A stretch of 42,511 nt of DNA from Pyrodictiaceae archaeon (lineage in GTDB: Archaea > Thermoproteota > Thermoprotei_A > Sulfolobales > WAQK01): assembly GCA_015520265.1 (NCBI GenBank), contig WAQK01000031.1, positions 1 to 42,511 on the forward strand. The letters are read 5' to 3'. Position numbers and translations under genes: made by a program. Positions 1-10,158 of the stretch are shown here, piece after piece. The notes under the pieces were generated by a model. The model was not told the origin of the DNA and ran no database searches. It saw nothing but the letters and a program-made list of their open reading frames with translations. Positions within the stretch are counted from its first letter, which is position 1. Every line of letters begins with the position of its first letter.

Positions 1-54
1 ATGGCAATAGTCATAAGGTTTCGATCTCGTAATTCTTGGTGGTAGTGTGTAGCT

Positions 55-312
55 ATGGCTGAATCTGGGCTTCGTGAGCTGGTTATGCGTGAGCGGGTTC
101 CTTATCCGGATAAGGAGAAGCTGTTCATGGTTCTGGGACTGTTGCTTAGCGGGAGGATCTCTGCAGGTAAGGCGGCGGAACTCCTGGGCCTAAGGCTCGA
201 CGAGTTGTGGGAGCTCCTCGACAAGCTCGGTGTTAGGTACAAGGTTTTGGATGAGGAGGAGGCTGAGGAGGAGCTAGATGCCTATCGGAGGCTCTTTAAG
301 GGTGGTGCTTAA
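55..312 (+). CDS. UPF0175-family small antitoxin-like protein
   Basis: 85 aa, 'LLLSGRISAGKAAELLGLRLDELWELLDKLGVRY' typical of UPF0175; overlaps downstream PIN ORF. Confidence 0.75.
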   Translation: MAESGLRELVMRERVPYPDKEKLFMVLGLLLSGRISAGKAAELLGLRLDELWELLDKLGVRYKVLDEEEAEEELDAYRRLFKGGA

Positions 313-769
313 CTCCTCGCCCATCATAGTGTTGGCTAAGCTTGGGCTACTCGAATCCGCTGTAGGGCTGTTCACCGAAGTTGAGGTACCTCGTGCGGTG
401 CTGGAAGAAGTTGGGAAGAAGCAGGACGAGGTGTATAGGAAGCTAATTGGGCTGGTTGAGGCAAATAGTATCAGAGTTGAACAAGTTAATAGGAGAATAC
501 CTCGGCTCGGTGCGGGGGAGGCGGAGGCCATACTCCTAGCCCTGTCGAGAAATAAGATTGTAGTTTTAGACGATAAGAAGGCCAGAAGACTTGCAAGAGA
601 ATTAGGCCTGGAAGTAGTAGGAACTTTATCATTACTGAAACTGCTGTACGAACACAAACTCCTAGGGAGAGCCCTTGACGAACTGTATCACCAGCTTATT
701 GAAACAGGATTCTACATCGAACCAAGTATTTTCAACAAGGTTTTTAGAAACACACCTGAAAGGTTCTAA
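302..769 (+). CDS. DUF3368/PIN-domain putative toxin nuclease
   Basis: 'VVLNSSPIIVLAKLGLLESAVGLF...GAGEAEAILLA...VVLDDKKARRLARELGLEVVGTLSLL'; likely GTG start about 302-305 after GGAGG, overlapping the antitoxin stop. Confidence 0.8.
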   Translation: MVLNSSPIIVLAKLGLLESAVGLFTEVEVPRAVLEEVGKKQDEVYRKLIGLVEANSIRVEQVNRRIPRLGAGEAEAILLALSRNKIVVLDDKKARRLARELGLEVVGTLSLLKLLYEHKLLGRALDELYHQLIETGFYIEPSIFNKVFRNTPERF

Positions 770-971
770 TCTGGTATAATTATGTTCCACCCCCATGCTT
801 CCAAGGTCTTTAAACGCGGCTTTACCACACACAACCATTTCCATCAAGGCTTGGCCTGAAAACGAGGCGTAGGAGGAGCTGGTCTCCTAAGCTGGCGATC
901 CTCCTCGGAGATAGTAGCACGGCTGACAAGACACTTAGGGGTCCTATGGATAGCTTTATATCAAACGGTGG

Positions 972-1757
972 GTGCAGAGGATGCGTATAGTAGAACTAGA
1001 GGATCTCAGCCTCAGCTTGTTGAGACTCCTAGTCGAGATGTATCGCCGCGACCCGATAACCCACGTGTACCTGCTATACGACATTATATACGAATCCGAG
1101 TCCACCGACGCCGTTTTCGCCTTAGAGAGCGGCTCTGAGATCGCTGGCTATGTCTTGATCTGGCATGGTGGGAGAAGGCTTGGCGTACATGTTTGGGGTG
1201 AGGCTAGGCAACTCCTGGACACGGTGTCTCTGAAGGGTCCTGCTGTGGTCCAGCTGTACGGGGAAGGGCTTGCCGGGAGGGTTATGGAGAGCCTCGGCTC
1301 CTCTGCCAGGCTCGAAAGATTCGTGGACATGGCTGTGGATGAAGATGGTTTCAGGGCCTGGAGCACCGCGGAGGCCGTGAGGCTTAGGGCCGACAAGGAG
1401 GAGCACGTAGAGGCGTTCTCCGAGTTCTCCAAAGCCAGGAAACGCTTCCTAGGAGATCCTCAAGAACTTCTGAAGAAATGGAGATACTACGGCGTATTTG
1501 TGGAGGACAGACTCGTATCAGTGGCCTGCGCCTACATCAGGATGCCCGAGGTCTGGTGCATAGGCGACGTATACACGCTGGAAGAGCACCGGGGGCGGGG
1601 TTACGGGAAAACCGTTACCTCGGCGATAACTAGGGATGCCGTTAGCTCAGGCGCCATAGCCCTTCTCCACGTAGCCGAGGACAACGCGGCGGCTAGAAGA
1701 GTTTACCGGGCCCTAGGCTTCAGGGCCCTGAGGACGAGGCCTTGGATCCTCGCCTGA
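972..1757 (+). CDS. GNAT-family N-acetyltransferase
   Basis: C-terminal 'VYTLEEHRGRGYGKTVTSAITRDAVSSGAIALLHVAEDNAAARRVYRALGFRALR' GNAT signature; ATG at 981 likely start, TATA-like 'ctttatatc' about 26 nt upstream. Confidence 0.85.
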   Translation: MQRMRIVELEDLSLSLLRLLVEMYRRDPITHVYLLYDIIYESESTDAVFALESGSEIAGYVLIWHGGRRLGVHVWGEARQLLDTVSLKGPAVVQLYGEGLAGRVMESLGSSARLERFVDMAVDEDGFRAWSTAEAVRLRADKEEHVEAFSEFSKARKRFLGDPQELLKKWRYYGVFVEDRLVSVACAYIRMPEVWCIGDVYTLEEHRGRGYGKTVTSAITRDAVSSGAIALLHVAEDNAAARRVYRALGFRALRTRPWILA

Positions 1758-1826
1758 GGCGCTGGTGCTTTTAGGGCTCGCTCTTATAGTTAGTTTACGG
1801 CTAGCCTGTAGTCGAGGGTCTTAGGG

Positions 1827-2801
1827 ATGAGGGAGGTTACTGTTGAGGAGTACCTGAACTTCCTGAGGCGCCGCGGCACCGTCTCAGTCGAGGGGCAGGA
1901 GGTCGCGTTGAAACCGGTGGAGGTGAAGCGCCTCTCCCCCCGGCCCGACGAGCTTACCGACGTCTCGACCACTGTTTGGAGCTTCCCCAGGCGGGGCTCC
2001 TGGGCCACCCATAGGGGCGATTATCGGGGCAATTGGCCCCCGCAGATCCCCAGGGCATTGATGCTGATGTACACCCGGCCGGGGGACCTCGTGTTGGACC
2101 AGATGATGGGGAGCGGGACTACTGTGGTGGAGGCCAAGCTCCTGGGTAGGAATGCGGTCGGCGTGGACATCAACCATGAGGCTGTGATGTTGGCCATGCA
2201 TAGGCTCTACTACCTTGAGAAGGCCTTGGAAAGGGAGGGTAGGGAGGCGACGCTTGCCAGTTACCTGGAAGGTCTGGGCGGGGAGGGTCTGGACCTTGAC
2301 GCCGTTAGGAGGGCTTGGTACAAGCTCTACGTAGGTGACGCCCGGAACCTGGACAAGCTGGGGGACGAGTCGGTGGATCTCATAGCGACGCACCCGCCCT
2401 ACTTCAACATCATCAGGTACTCTAGGCGGAGCGGCGGGGTGGAGGGCGACCTCTCCAGGGCGAGGAGCCTCGAGGAGTACCTGGAGTGGATGAAGAGGAT
2501 AGCACGGGAGAGCTATAGGGTGCTGAAGCCCGGAAAGCACTGCGCCATCCTGGTGGGCGACACGAGGATAGGGAAACACTACGTGCCCATAACTCATCAT
2601 GTGCTCCGCGTGTTCCTCGAGGAGGGCTTCATTCTGAGGGAGGAGGTGGTCAAGATTCAGCACAGGATGAAAACCACCCGCGAGTTCTGGAGCAGGAGGA
2701 GGCGGGACTTCCTCCTAATATATCACGAGAAGCTCTTCATCTTCAGGAAGCCTTTGGACGAGAAGGACCGGAGGAAATACAGGTACAGCGGCCTCCTCTA
2801 G
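1827..2801 (+). CDS. Site-specific DNA methyltransferase (N4/N6 amino-methylase type)
   Basis: SAM-binding 'DLVLDQMMGSGTTVVEAKLLGRNAVGVDIN' followed by catalytic-type 'ATHPPYFNIIRYS'. Confidence 0.85.
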   Translation: MREVTVEEYLNFLRRRGTVSVEGQEVALKPVEVKRLSPRPDELTDVSTTVWSFPRRGSWATHRGDYRGNWPPQIPRALMLMYTRPGDLVLDQMMGSGTTVVEAKLLGRNAVGVDINHEAVMLAMHRLYYLEKALEREGREATLASYLEGLGGEGLDLDAVRRAWYKLYVGDARNLDKLGDESVDLIATHPPYFNIIRYSRRSGGVEGDLSRARSLEEYLEWMKRIARESYRVLKPGKHCAILVGDTRIGKHYVPITHHVLRVFLEEGFILREEVVKIQHRMKTTREFWSRRRRDFLLIYHEKLFIFRKPLDEKDRRKYRYSGLL

Positions 2802-3367
2802 CCGCCCAGAGCCCCCATTATTCTCGGGAAAACCCACACCTCAACGGCGCCCCCGGCCAGCAGCGCTAGAAAGGCTAGGGCCAGGGTGCGGGGCAGGCAC
2901 CCCCTACCCTCCAGGTATTCGAGAGTCGCGCACCGGAGGGAGAAGTATATGGCGGCGAACTCCAGGTAGGTGTGGGGGCTCACCAGCAGGGGGAGGAGTT
3001 GGCCCGGCCCCGTGGCGCCGCTCTTCGCCAGCGACAGGGCTATTATGGCCAGGGAGAGGGGCAGGGCCAGGGCCCCAGGCTGGCGGAGGAGTAGGGACTT
3101 GAGCCAGGCATCCCGTCTCCTAAGCTTCGCGTATCTCCTGCTGGGCAGGGTTCTCATGGCGATCATCGTTGTGTACTCGTCGATCAGCGGGGCCGACAGG
3201 GCTATGAAGGCCGAGAAGCCCAGCACGGTGAGCCAGTTATGTATGCCTAGCAGGAGGGCCAGCATAGGCTTAGACGCCGATACGAACAATCCCCTGACAG
3301 CCTCCCTCGCAAGCATGGAGCCCAGGAGCGTAGCGACACCCAGGACGAAACCCCGTCTCTCATCCAA
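2798..3367 (-). CDS. SpoIIM-like integral membrane protein
   Basis: Several hydrophobic helices and 'LLVSPHTYLEFAAIYFSLRCATLEYL' resembling the SpoIIM PHG-x-E-x-PA motif; TTG start. Confidence 0.55.
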   Translation of the reverse strand: MDERRGFVLGVATLLGSMLAREAVRGLFVSASKPMLALLLGIHNWLTVLGFSAFIALSAPLIDEYTTMIAMRTLPSRRYAKLRRRDAWLKSLLLRQPGALALPLSLAIIALSLAKSGATGPGQLLPLLVSPHTYLEFAAIYFSLRCATLEYLEGRGCLPRTLALAFLALLAGGAVEVWVFPRIMGALGG

Positions 3368-3369
3368 CC

Positions 3370-4293
3370 CTACACACCCCGATCCTCCAGCAAAAGGGCC
3401 CTATGGGTAAGTCTGCTACTCCTCACGGCCACCAGTCCGGAACTGTCCTCGAGTAGCAGGAACCCGCCCCAATAGTTCCTCAACGTGTAGACGCCACTGC
3501 CCAGTGCACCGACACTCCTTGCACTGCCCAGAGTGCCGGGGGCCTGTATCCTCAGTGCACGGGGCTCCCAGCCGACCCCGAGCAGCGAGGCCGCCCGCCG
3601 AGAGGCGTCGAGAAGCAGGGCCAGGTTCGGCATCTCAGCCTGGCCGGGCCTCCGGGGCCCCCTATCCGAGAACCCGGGAAGCCTGGATATCCTCCGCTCA
3701 GCCATGCGTGCCTCCATGGCGCTTGTCGTCTCCAGCAGGATGGTAGCGGCGTCGTGGGGTTGCTCGGCCAGCCTGTCTAGAAGCCTGAAGCTCCTGGTGA
3801 CCCCCACCTTCACCCGTACACCGCTGTGAACGGTTAAATATATAGTATAGGAGATGCTGTCTCCCAGCTCTTCGTCCAGCTTGCGGCAGGCTTCCAGGCC
3901 CCTGTTGCCTCCGAAACACTCCTCGTAGAGGGCCCTCAGGCTACCGCGATGCGCCCTGCAGTAACCAAGGCTGTTCTCGGAGACCCGTGCTAGACAATAG
4001 GTGCGGGCTAGTGGGTCGTCACGCCTGTCCAGGGGACCGTCATGCCACCTACATCTCGGCTCCAGCGCAGCCACCCTGAACCTGGAGCCGGGAGCCAGTA
4101 GCTTTAGGTTACCGGTCTCCAGGTCCTGGGCTAATATGCCTCTGAAAATCAACCGGTAAGTCTCCAGAACTATGTCCTCCCCGCCGCCCATGAAGGCCAT
4201 CAAACCGGTAGAACCGGTGCTGACCATCTCCCTCGAGAGGGGCCTGACCACCTTGTGGGCCAGCCTTGCCAGCAGCACACGCTGTCCCCACAC
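3370..4293 (-). CDS. DUF2797 family protein
   Basis: Cys/His-rich 'CRWHDGP...TYCLARVSENSLGYCRAH...ECFGG' plus 'VKVGVTRSFRLLDRLAEQPHDAATILLETTSAMEARMAERRI'. Confidence 0.7.
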   Translation of the reverse strand: MWGQRVLLARLAHKVVRPLSREMVSTGSTGLMAFMGGGEDIVLETYRLIFRGILAQDLETGNLKLLAPGSRFRVAALEPRCRWHDGPLDRRDDPLARTYCLARVSENSLGYCRAHRGSLRALYEECFGGNRGLEACRKLDEELGDSISYTIYLTVHSGVRVKVGVTRSFRLLDRLAEQPHDAATILLETTSAMEARMAERRISRLPGFSDRGPRRPGQAEMPNLALLLDASRRAASLLGVGWEPRALRIQAPGTLGSARSVGALGSGVYTLRNYWGGFLLLEDSSGLVAVRSSRLTHRALLLEDRGV

Positions 4294-4385
4294 GACTATT
4301 GTTGTGGCCTCCTTATATCAGAGATACTTTTGCCATTATTGTGTAAGTATCGCCTGTTAAGTTTATATTGCCGTAAAGTCAAGAT

Positions 4386-5372
4386 ATGGGGAGAGCAGGG
4401 TTGCCCAGAGCCAGAGAGATAGTTGAGACACTGGCAGCAGAGTGCGTCCCCCGTGAAGTTGAGGAGAAGCTTGTCGAAGAGCTCTTCAGGGATCTCGATG
4501 AGGCCTACGAATACCTGCTGAAATACATATCGATGAGGGGCATTACATGCTACAGCCAGATAGTCTACGCCATAAACCGGCTCAACATAAGGGATGACGC
4601 CATCAGCCTACTCCTAAGCCAAGCCATATGCCCGACCAGGGTACTGCCGCCACGAGATGTTGGCAGAAGGCTCCACTACCTGCACGCCCCACCCAGTCTC
4701 GTGAAAAGAGCTGTTCTAACACTGTTAAACATGTGCAGCCTGGAAGACATTATAGCTGCCGTCGAACTGGTGGCTGGCTACGCTGCACCCTGGAACTCGG
4801 GATACATATACAGGCACATCTACCCTGAGCTAATACGCAAGGCGAGGGACACCTTACTGGGGCGTCAGCCCGTAAAGCAGGGCTACATGCGCCTCCTCCA
4901 TGCACTAGTAAGCTTGGTAGGTGTAATGGAGAAGGGCTACGACCAACTGGCTGAACTGGTTCATGATGCCATAGTAAGCCACATGTCGTCTAGGAGCGAT
5001 GAGGCGAGGCTACACTGCTCCCGTTGCTTGAGGAGGCTGGCGAGGCTCCTCAAGTCGGCGCCGGTGGAGGAGAGGAAAGCCATACTCGACGCCATCGTAG
5101 CCGCTGCAGACGTGCTGATCGAGGCGTATAGAGAAGAGCCCCTCTACGAGGTAAAGGCCAACATACTAGACGCGGTGTGCTTTATACTCAAATGCGTGGA
5201 CACGTCCCCGGAGGAGGCCGAGCCCCTTATCAGGGTATTGAAGCAGGGGCTTCAAGACGTCTACCCCGAGAACAGGGAAAGGGCTAGAGAGTGCCTAGAG
5301 AAACTGGGGGTATGCTTGGAAAGGGAGGACCCCCTAACAGCGGAGGAGAAAGAGGCTCTCAGGGCCCTATGA
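4386..5372 (+). CDS. All-helical (HEAT/ARM-like) repeat protein of unknown function
   Basis: 328 aa, long amphipathic helices throughout; TATA-like 'gtttatatt' about 25 nt upstream of ATG suggests leaderless transcript. Confidence 0.6.
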   Translation: MGRAGLPRAREIVETLAAECVPREVEEKLVEELFRDLDEAYEYLLKYISMRGITCYSQIVYAINRLNIRDDAISLLLSQAICPTRVLPPRDVGRRLHYLHAPPSLVKRAVLTLLNMCSLEDIIAAVELVAGYAAPWNSGYIYRHIYPELIRKARDTLLGRQPVKQGYMRLLHALVSLVGVMEKGYDQLAELVHDAIVSHMSSRSDEARLHCSRCLRRLARLLKSAPVEERKAILDAIVAAADVLIEAYREEPLYEVKANILDAVCFILKCVDTSPEEAEPLIRVLKQGLQDVYPENRERARECLEKLGVCLEREDPLTAEEKEALRAL

Positions 5373-7569
5373 AGTCCTCGAGCCTCGGCAGGCTGGGCGG
5401 CAGGCCCTTCCTCTCCCTGATCTTCTTGATGACATCCATCAGCATGCTGTCCGGCACAGGTGCCCAGCGGCTGAACTCTGTGCCCCAGAAGGCCCTGCCA
5501 GCAGTGGCGCTTCTAAGTTCCGCGGCTAGATCGAAGGTCTCCGCGACAGGTATCTCTGCCAGCACCCTCATCACCGTGCCCTGCTGGGTCACCGTTATGA
5601 TCCTGCCCCTCTTCCTGGAGATCACGGCGGTAACTGCGCTCAGATAGTCAACGGGCACCCTTATGTCCAGCTTCTGGAGGGGCTCCAGAAGCGTCGGCTT
5701 CGAAGTCAGCATGCCCGCGAATATGGCGTTCCTCACGGCAGGGTATATCTGGGCTGGCCCTCTGTGGGCAGGGTCCTCGTGGATTATGGCATCGTGGAGC
5801 ACCACCTTGAGCCCCCTCACGGGCTCATGGGCCAGGGGGCCCGCCTTCATGGCCTGCCTGAAGCCCTGAAGTATAGTGTCCTTCACCTCCCTCAGGTGCT
5901 GGACACCGGTTGTCCGGTCCACGAAGAGGTTGATGTTCTCGTCGATGGCCCATATACCCCTGGCTTCGTCGTAGTCCCAGCCAGCCTGGTCTCTCAGGAT
6001 CTTGGCCCTCTCTCTCGGGTCCATGTCCTCCGTGATCACGCCCTCCTGGATCAGCTTAACGGTGTCCTCATTGAGGGGCTCGACGTGAATGTAGAACTTG
6101 TTGTGCTTGTTGGGGGACTTACCTTCGAATACCTCGCTCCTGGACCTTATACTCTCCCTGTACACTACTATAGGCGGTGAGGTCAACACTTCGAGGCCGT
6201 AGTTCTCCTTGAGCAGTGTGAGGGCGATCTCTAGGTGTAGCGGCCCCATGCCGGAGATCAGGTACTCGCCTGTCTCCTGGTTGATCTTGATAACTAGGTT
6301 GGGGTCCTCGATGCTCAGGTCCCTTAGGGCCTCTATGAGCTTGGGGAGATCCATGGTGTTCTTGGGCTCCACAGCCATTGTTACGACGGGCTCCGAGACG
6401 TAGTGCATCTTCTCGAAGGGCGCCGCCACGTCCTTCACCGCCATGTCCACAACAGTCTCGCCAGCCCTGGCCTTGTCGAGGCCCAGTACGGCAGCTATGT
6501 TGCCAGCGATTATCCTGGGGGCCACCTCTCTGTCGGGGCCCATGTAGAGGCTGACCTGCAGGATCCTCTGCTTGGTCCTGCTGTTGATCAGCCATACCTC
6601 CTTTCCAGGCTCCAGGGTGCCGGACCACACCCTACCCGTAGCGACGAATCCAGCGTGGGGATCTCTCCTCATGTCGTTGACCAGCATGATGACAGGGCCG
6701 TCGGGATCGGCGTTCATCATGGCTTTGCCCAGCTCGCTGTCGGGGTCGCCCCTCCAGATCTTGGGGATTCTGTACTGTTGCGCCTCCTTGGGGTTAGGCA
6801 CGAACTTGACAACCATGTCGAGCACTGCCTCGGCCACCGGAACTACCTTGGCCAGCTCCTCGACGCCCTCCTTACCCCTGTTGTAGGCGTCGATGACGTC
6901 GCTGATCTTAACTCCCTTCTTCTGCGCCATGGGGACCGTGAAGCCCCACTTGTCCCTGGCGGAGCCAAAGGCCACGGTGCCCTCCACGGGGTTGACCTTC
7001 CATTTGTTCTTAAACTGGGGCTCAGCGTAGAGGTCGATCAGGTTGTTCACGTCCCTGATGATCTCGACGAACCTCTGCTGGATCTCGCTGGGGCTGAGCT
7101 TAAGCTCCTTGATCAGCCTGTCAACCTTGTTGATGAAGAGGAGGGGCCGAACACGCTCCTCGAGGGCTTGCCGCAAAACGGTCTCCGTCTGGGTCATGAC
7201 GCCCTCCACTGCGTCCACGACGACTATGGCTCCGTCTAGAACCCTGAGGCTCCTGGTAACCTTGCCGGAGAAGTCGACGTGGCCGGGCGTGTCGATGAGG
7301 TTGATGACGTAAGGCTTGCCCCTGTACTCGTGGTAGAGGCTTATGTTGGCCGACTTGACGGTGATGCCCCTCTTCTGCTCGACGTCCAGGTAGTCGAGGG
7401 CTAGGGCCTCGCCGGCGATTTTGTAGGATATTATGCCAGCGGTGGCGAGCAGGCTGTCCGACATCGTGGTTTTGCCGTGATCCACGTGGGCTATGATGCC
7501 TATGTTCCTGACCTGCTCCAGGTTGCCCATTATCTTCAGGATGTCCTCAACCTTCTTGTACCGGACCAT
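5359..7569 (-). CDS. fusA: Translation elongation factor 2 (aEF-2)
   Basis: '[20 protein letters not shown]', '[43 protein letters not shown]', diphthamide-region '[17 protein letters not shown]'. Confidence 0.98.
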   Translation of the reverse strand: MVRYKKVEDILKIMGNLEQVRNIGIIAHVDHGKTTMSDSLLATAGIISYKIAGEALALDYLDVEQKRGITVKSANISLYHEYRGKPYVINLIDTPGHVDFSGKVTRSLRVLDGAIVVVDAVEGVMTQTETVLRQALEERVRPLLFINKVDRLIKELKLSPSEIQQRFVEIIRDVNNLIDLYAEPQFKNKWKVNPVEGTVAFGSARDKWGFTVPMAQKKGVKISDVIDAYNRGKEGVEELAKVVPVAEAVLDMVVKFVPNPKEAQQYRIPKIWRGDPDSELGKAMMNADPDGPVIMLVNDMRRDPHAGFVATGRVWSGTLEPGKEVWLINSRTKQRILQVSLYMGPDREVAPRIIAGNIAAVLGLDKARAGETVVDMAVKDVAAPFEKMHYVSEPVVTMAVEPKNTMDLPKLIEALRDLSIEDPNLVIKINQETGEYLISGMGPLHLEIALTLLKENYGLEVLTSPPIVVYRESIRSRSEVFEGKSPNKHNKFYIHVEPLNEDTVKLIQEGVITEDMDPRERAKILRDQAGWDYDEARGIWAIDENINLFVDRTTGVQHLREVKDTILQGFRQAMKAGPLAHEPVRGLKVVLHDAIIHEDPAHRGPAQIYPAVRNAIFAGMLTSKPTLLEPLQKLDIRVPVDYLSAVTAVISRKRGRIITVTQQGTVMRVLAEIPVAETFDLAAELRSATAGRAFWGTEFSRWAPVPDSMLMDVIKKIRERKGLPPSLPRLEDFIGP

Positions 7570-7680
7570 TAGCTACCTCCTCCAACCCAGGTAATTGTGC
7601 CGACACCGTTTAGAAAGAGGGTGCTTAATATATCTGATCATTATTAGACCAAATACCAGCCAATAGTCTCCTGCCTCCCG

Positions 7681-8370
7681 TCAGAAGAGGGTCGAGGATC
7701 TGCCTCCGGCCTTCCTGGCGGCCTCGTGGGGTGTGCGGAGAACCTTGAGGATGAAGGTGGCCCTCTTCTCGCCTATCCCGCTTACCCTGGAGAGCTCCGA
7801 GAACCCTGCATTGAATATGGCTTGGGGCGTCTTGAACCTCCTCAGGAGCCGGATGGCTAGCTTGGGTCCCACGTATGGGAGGCCTTGGACCAGGTAGAGC
7901 TGCCACTCGGCGAGCCCCGATAGTCTGGGCTTTCTCCTGACCACTATGCGCTCCCTCTTCTCCTCCTGGGCCCTTTTGGCCAGCCACGCTATGAGCTCCG
8001 CTGTCTCGGAGGGGTCGCGGCTGTAGACGGGTATCACGCCGTAGTCGAGGCTCACAGCCAGCAGGGCTGCTGCGACCTGCTTGTGGCGGCTGGTCTTGGA
8101 GTATATTAGGGATGGGTCTCCCTCCACGAGGAGTATGGGCATGGAGTAGGTTTCCCCCAGCCTCCTGCCCTGCTCAAAGAGTCTGCCGTCATAGACCGAC
8201 CTCATCAGGTCCTCAACCGTCTTCCTCTCAACCACTATGCTCTCCGACACCAGGTAGTCTCCCACATCCAGCTCCTTCTTAACCACGATCACCCCTAGGC
8301 GGGCCAGCTTCTCGGGCACCGGCGACTGGTACTCCCTGGTGTCCACATATACTCTGGGTGCGGCCCTCAA
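7681..8370 (-). CDS. xpf: XPF/ERCC4-type structure-specific nuclease (crenarchaeal short form)
   Basis: 'VYVDTREYQSPVPEKL...VVVKKELDVGDYLVSESIVVERKTVEDLMRSVYDGRLFEQ' (ERCC4 motif) plus C-terminal HhH2 'LPYVGPKLAIRLLRRF...VSGIGEKRA'. Confidence 0.95.
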   Translation of the reverse strand: MRAAPRVYVDTREYQSPVPEKLARLGVIVVKKELDVGDYLVSESIVVERKTVEDLMRSVYDGRLFEQGRRLGETYSMPILLVEGDPSLIYSKTSRHKQVAAALLAVSLDYGVIPVYSRDPSETAELIAWLAKRAQEEKRERIVVRRKPRLSGLAEWQLYLVQGLPYVGPKLAIRLLRRFKTPQAIFNAGFSELSRVSGIGEKRATFILKVLRTPHEAARKAGGRSSTLF

Positions 8371-8427
8371 GCCTATCCCTACAGGGAGAATGTTGCTGAT
8401 AGTATTTATCTATCTCAGTTACCTATC

Positions 8428-9444
8428 TCAGTCCAGCTTCTGGAGCGACAAGCCCAGCTCGCCAAAATACCGGAAAAGGTTCTCAACCACGAGGCGGAGC
8501 GCGTCCTCGAGCCCAACGGACCCCGTAGCACCTGCCGCCGCGTCGTGGCCCCCGCCAGTGCCCCCCATAGCATCGGCCAGCCTCTCCATGAAGGATCCGA
8601 GTCTAACGCCCCTCGACGTGGCTGACTGCTTGGCCCTGCCGCTAACCCTAACCCCGCCTCTCTGTTCGGACACCACTATAGCTACGTCGGCTCCCAGCTC
8701 CAGGAGAGCTCTGGCTGCGCTGGACTCGAAGGCTCCTACATGGGTGACCACCACTAGGAGGCCGTCTGCCGTGAATACCCTCGACCTAGACGCGGCCTTC
8801 AGCTTGGCGACCTTCTCCGAGTAGTCCTCTTCACCCCTCCTCTGAAGGGCTGAGAGGACCTCCTGGTAGTCTGCACCCTGGACTGCCAGGTAGGCGGCAG
8901 CCCTAAAGGTTCCGTGCCTGGCGCGCAGGAATCTCCTCGTATCGTAGACTATGCCTCCCAGCAACAGGCTGGCCTCCCACGCGTCGAGGCTTGCACCGAG
9001 CTCCTCCAGGGTCAATGCCACGAGCTCGGAGGACGAGGGTGCCTGAGGATCGTAGAGGGCCAGCACGGCGCCTTCTACCAGCCTGTTGGCGCTATGGTGG
9101 TCCACCAGAATATAGGGCACCTCCTCAACAAGGTGTGAGAAAACACCCATTTGGTCTGGACTGGAGACGTCGACTATCACGGCCAGGTCGTGCCGCACTC
9201 CCTCCGTCTCGACGCAAGGGAGGTCCACGCCTAGAGCCTCGATCAGCCTCTTAGAGGCCGCGCTGACACCCTCAGGGAACATGCAGGTACAATCCACGCC
9301 CAGGTTTCGGCAGAGGCCAAGGATCCCCACTACCGCTCCCAGGGCGTCAGGATCCGCATTCCTATGCGTGACCACGGCGACACTGGTGGCTCTTGATAGG
9401 AGTCCTGTAATCCCCGAAGAACCAGCCTCCTGCATGGCTAACAT
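8428..9444 (-). CDS. DHH/DHHA1-family phosphoesterase, motifs intact
   Basis: 'VVTHRNADPDALGAVVGI', 'VIVDVSSPDQMG', 'ILVDHHSANRL', C-terminal 'GGTGGGHDAAAGAT'; ORF extends to 9522 but ATG at 9444 more likely. Confidence 0.88.
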   Translation of the reverse strand: MLAMQEAGSSGITGLLSRATSVAVVTHRNADPDALGAVVGILGLCRNLGVDCTCMFPEGVSAASKRLIEALGVDLPCVETEGVRHDLAVIVDVSSPDQMGVFSHLVEEVPYILVDHHSANRLVEGAVLALYDPQAPSSSELVALTLEELGASLDAWEASLLLGGIVYDTRRFLRARHGTFRAAAYLAVQGADYQEVLSALQRRGEEDYSEKVAKLKAASRSRVFTADGLLVVVTHVGAFESSAARALLELGADVAIVVSEQRGGVRVSGRAKQSATSRGVRLGSFMERLADAMGGTGGGHDAAAGATGSVGLEDALRLVVENLFRYFGELGLSLQKLD

Positions 9445-9445
9445 C

Positions 9446-9775
9446 CTAGGACCGGGACCCGTTGCCCCGGGTCTCCGCCGCAAGGCTTCTGAGCCTATCC
9501 TCCACGGCCTTGAAGCCCTCACTTATAGCCTCCTCGACCGCCTCGTCGTAGGACAAGTTGCCTAGCCCAAGGCCTGAGGCCTCTACCTCTATGTTGACTC
9601 TCAGAACACCGCTACTATACTCTACGTTGACCAGGACGTTGGAGCTGGACAGCCTCCTCCCGTGCCTGGAGAGGGAGTCCATCACCGCCTTCTCGGCGGC
9701 CAGCGCCAGCTCCTCCAGCAGGCCCTCGTCAACAACTATCGTGCTAAGACCTATCTTCACGGGTTTAGGCGACAT
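9446..9775 (-). CDS. DUF3194 family protein
   Basis: 109 aa, alpha/beta, conserved position next to prefoldin beta in the archaeal exosome/KEOPS neighbourhood. Confidence 0.65.
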   Translation of the reverse strand: MSPKPVKIGLSTIVVDEGLLEELALAAEKAVMDSLSRHGRRLSSSNVLVNVEYSSGVLRVNIEVEASGLGLGNLSYDEAVEEAISEGFKAVEDRLRSLAAETRGNGSRS

Positions 9776-9780
9776 CTCCC

Positions 9781-10158
9781 TTAAGCACCCTTACCCCCAG
9801 TTCCTACTAAGTAGTTCTTGGAGCTGAGTTCTCTGATCTTTTCCTGGACCTTCTTGATCTGCTCCTTGAGGAGGTTCTCCTGCTCCTTGAGCTTGTTGAG
9901 CCTGATCTCCAGTATCTCCTTCCTGTCCCCGTACTCCTGCTCTACCTGCTTCTTCTCCACCTTCACCAGCACAGAGCCGACGCTCCTATACACAGTGCTG
10001 TTCTCCGGGAGGTCACCCAGCACCTTGAGAACCCTCTCAACCTCCCTGAGCTCGGCCTCCACTATGCTCCGCTCCTGGGAGACCCTGACCAGCTGGTCCT
10101 GGAGCTGTTGGAGCTTCATGACCTGGTGCTGGAGTTCGGGCGGCAACTGCTCGGTCAA
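9781..10158 (-). CDS. pfdB: Prefoldin beta subunit
   Basis: Coiled-coil 'LPPELQHQVMKLQQLQDQLVRVSQERSIVEAELREVERVLKVLGDLPENSTVYRSVGSVLVKVEKKQVEQEYGDRKEILEIRLNKLKEQE'. Confidence 0.95.
   Translation of the reverse strand: MTEQLPPELQHQVMKLQQLQDQLVRVSQERSIVEAELREVERVLKVLGDLPENSTVYRSVGSVLVKVEKKQVEQEYGDRKEILEIRLNKLKEQENLLKEQIKKVQEKIRELSSKNYLVGTGGKGA

Noticed and set aside
1884-2663. 259-aa antisense ORF
   Set aside because: Antisense to a clear methyltransferase in a GC-rich gene; low-complexity His/Pro/Leu translation
6403-7239. 278-aa ORF on plus strand
   Set aside because: Antisense to EF-2; codon-bias artefact
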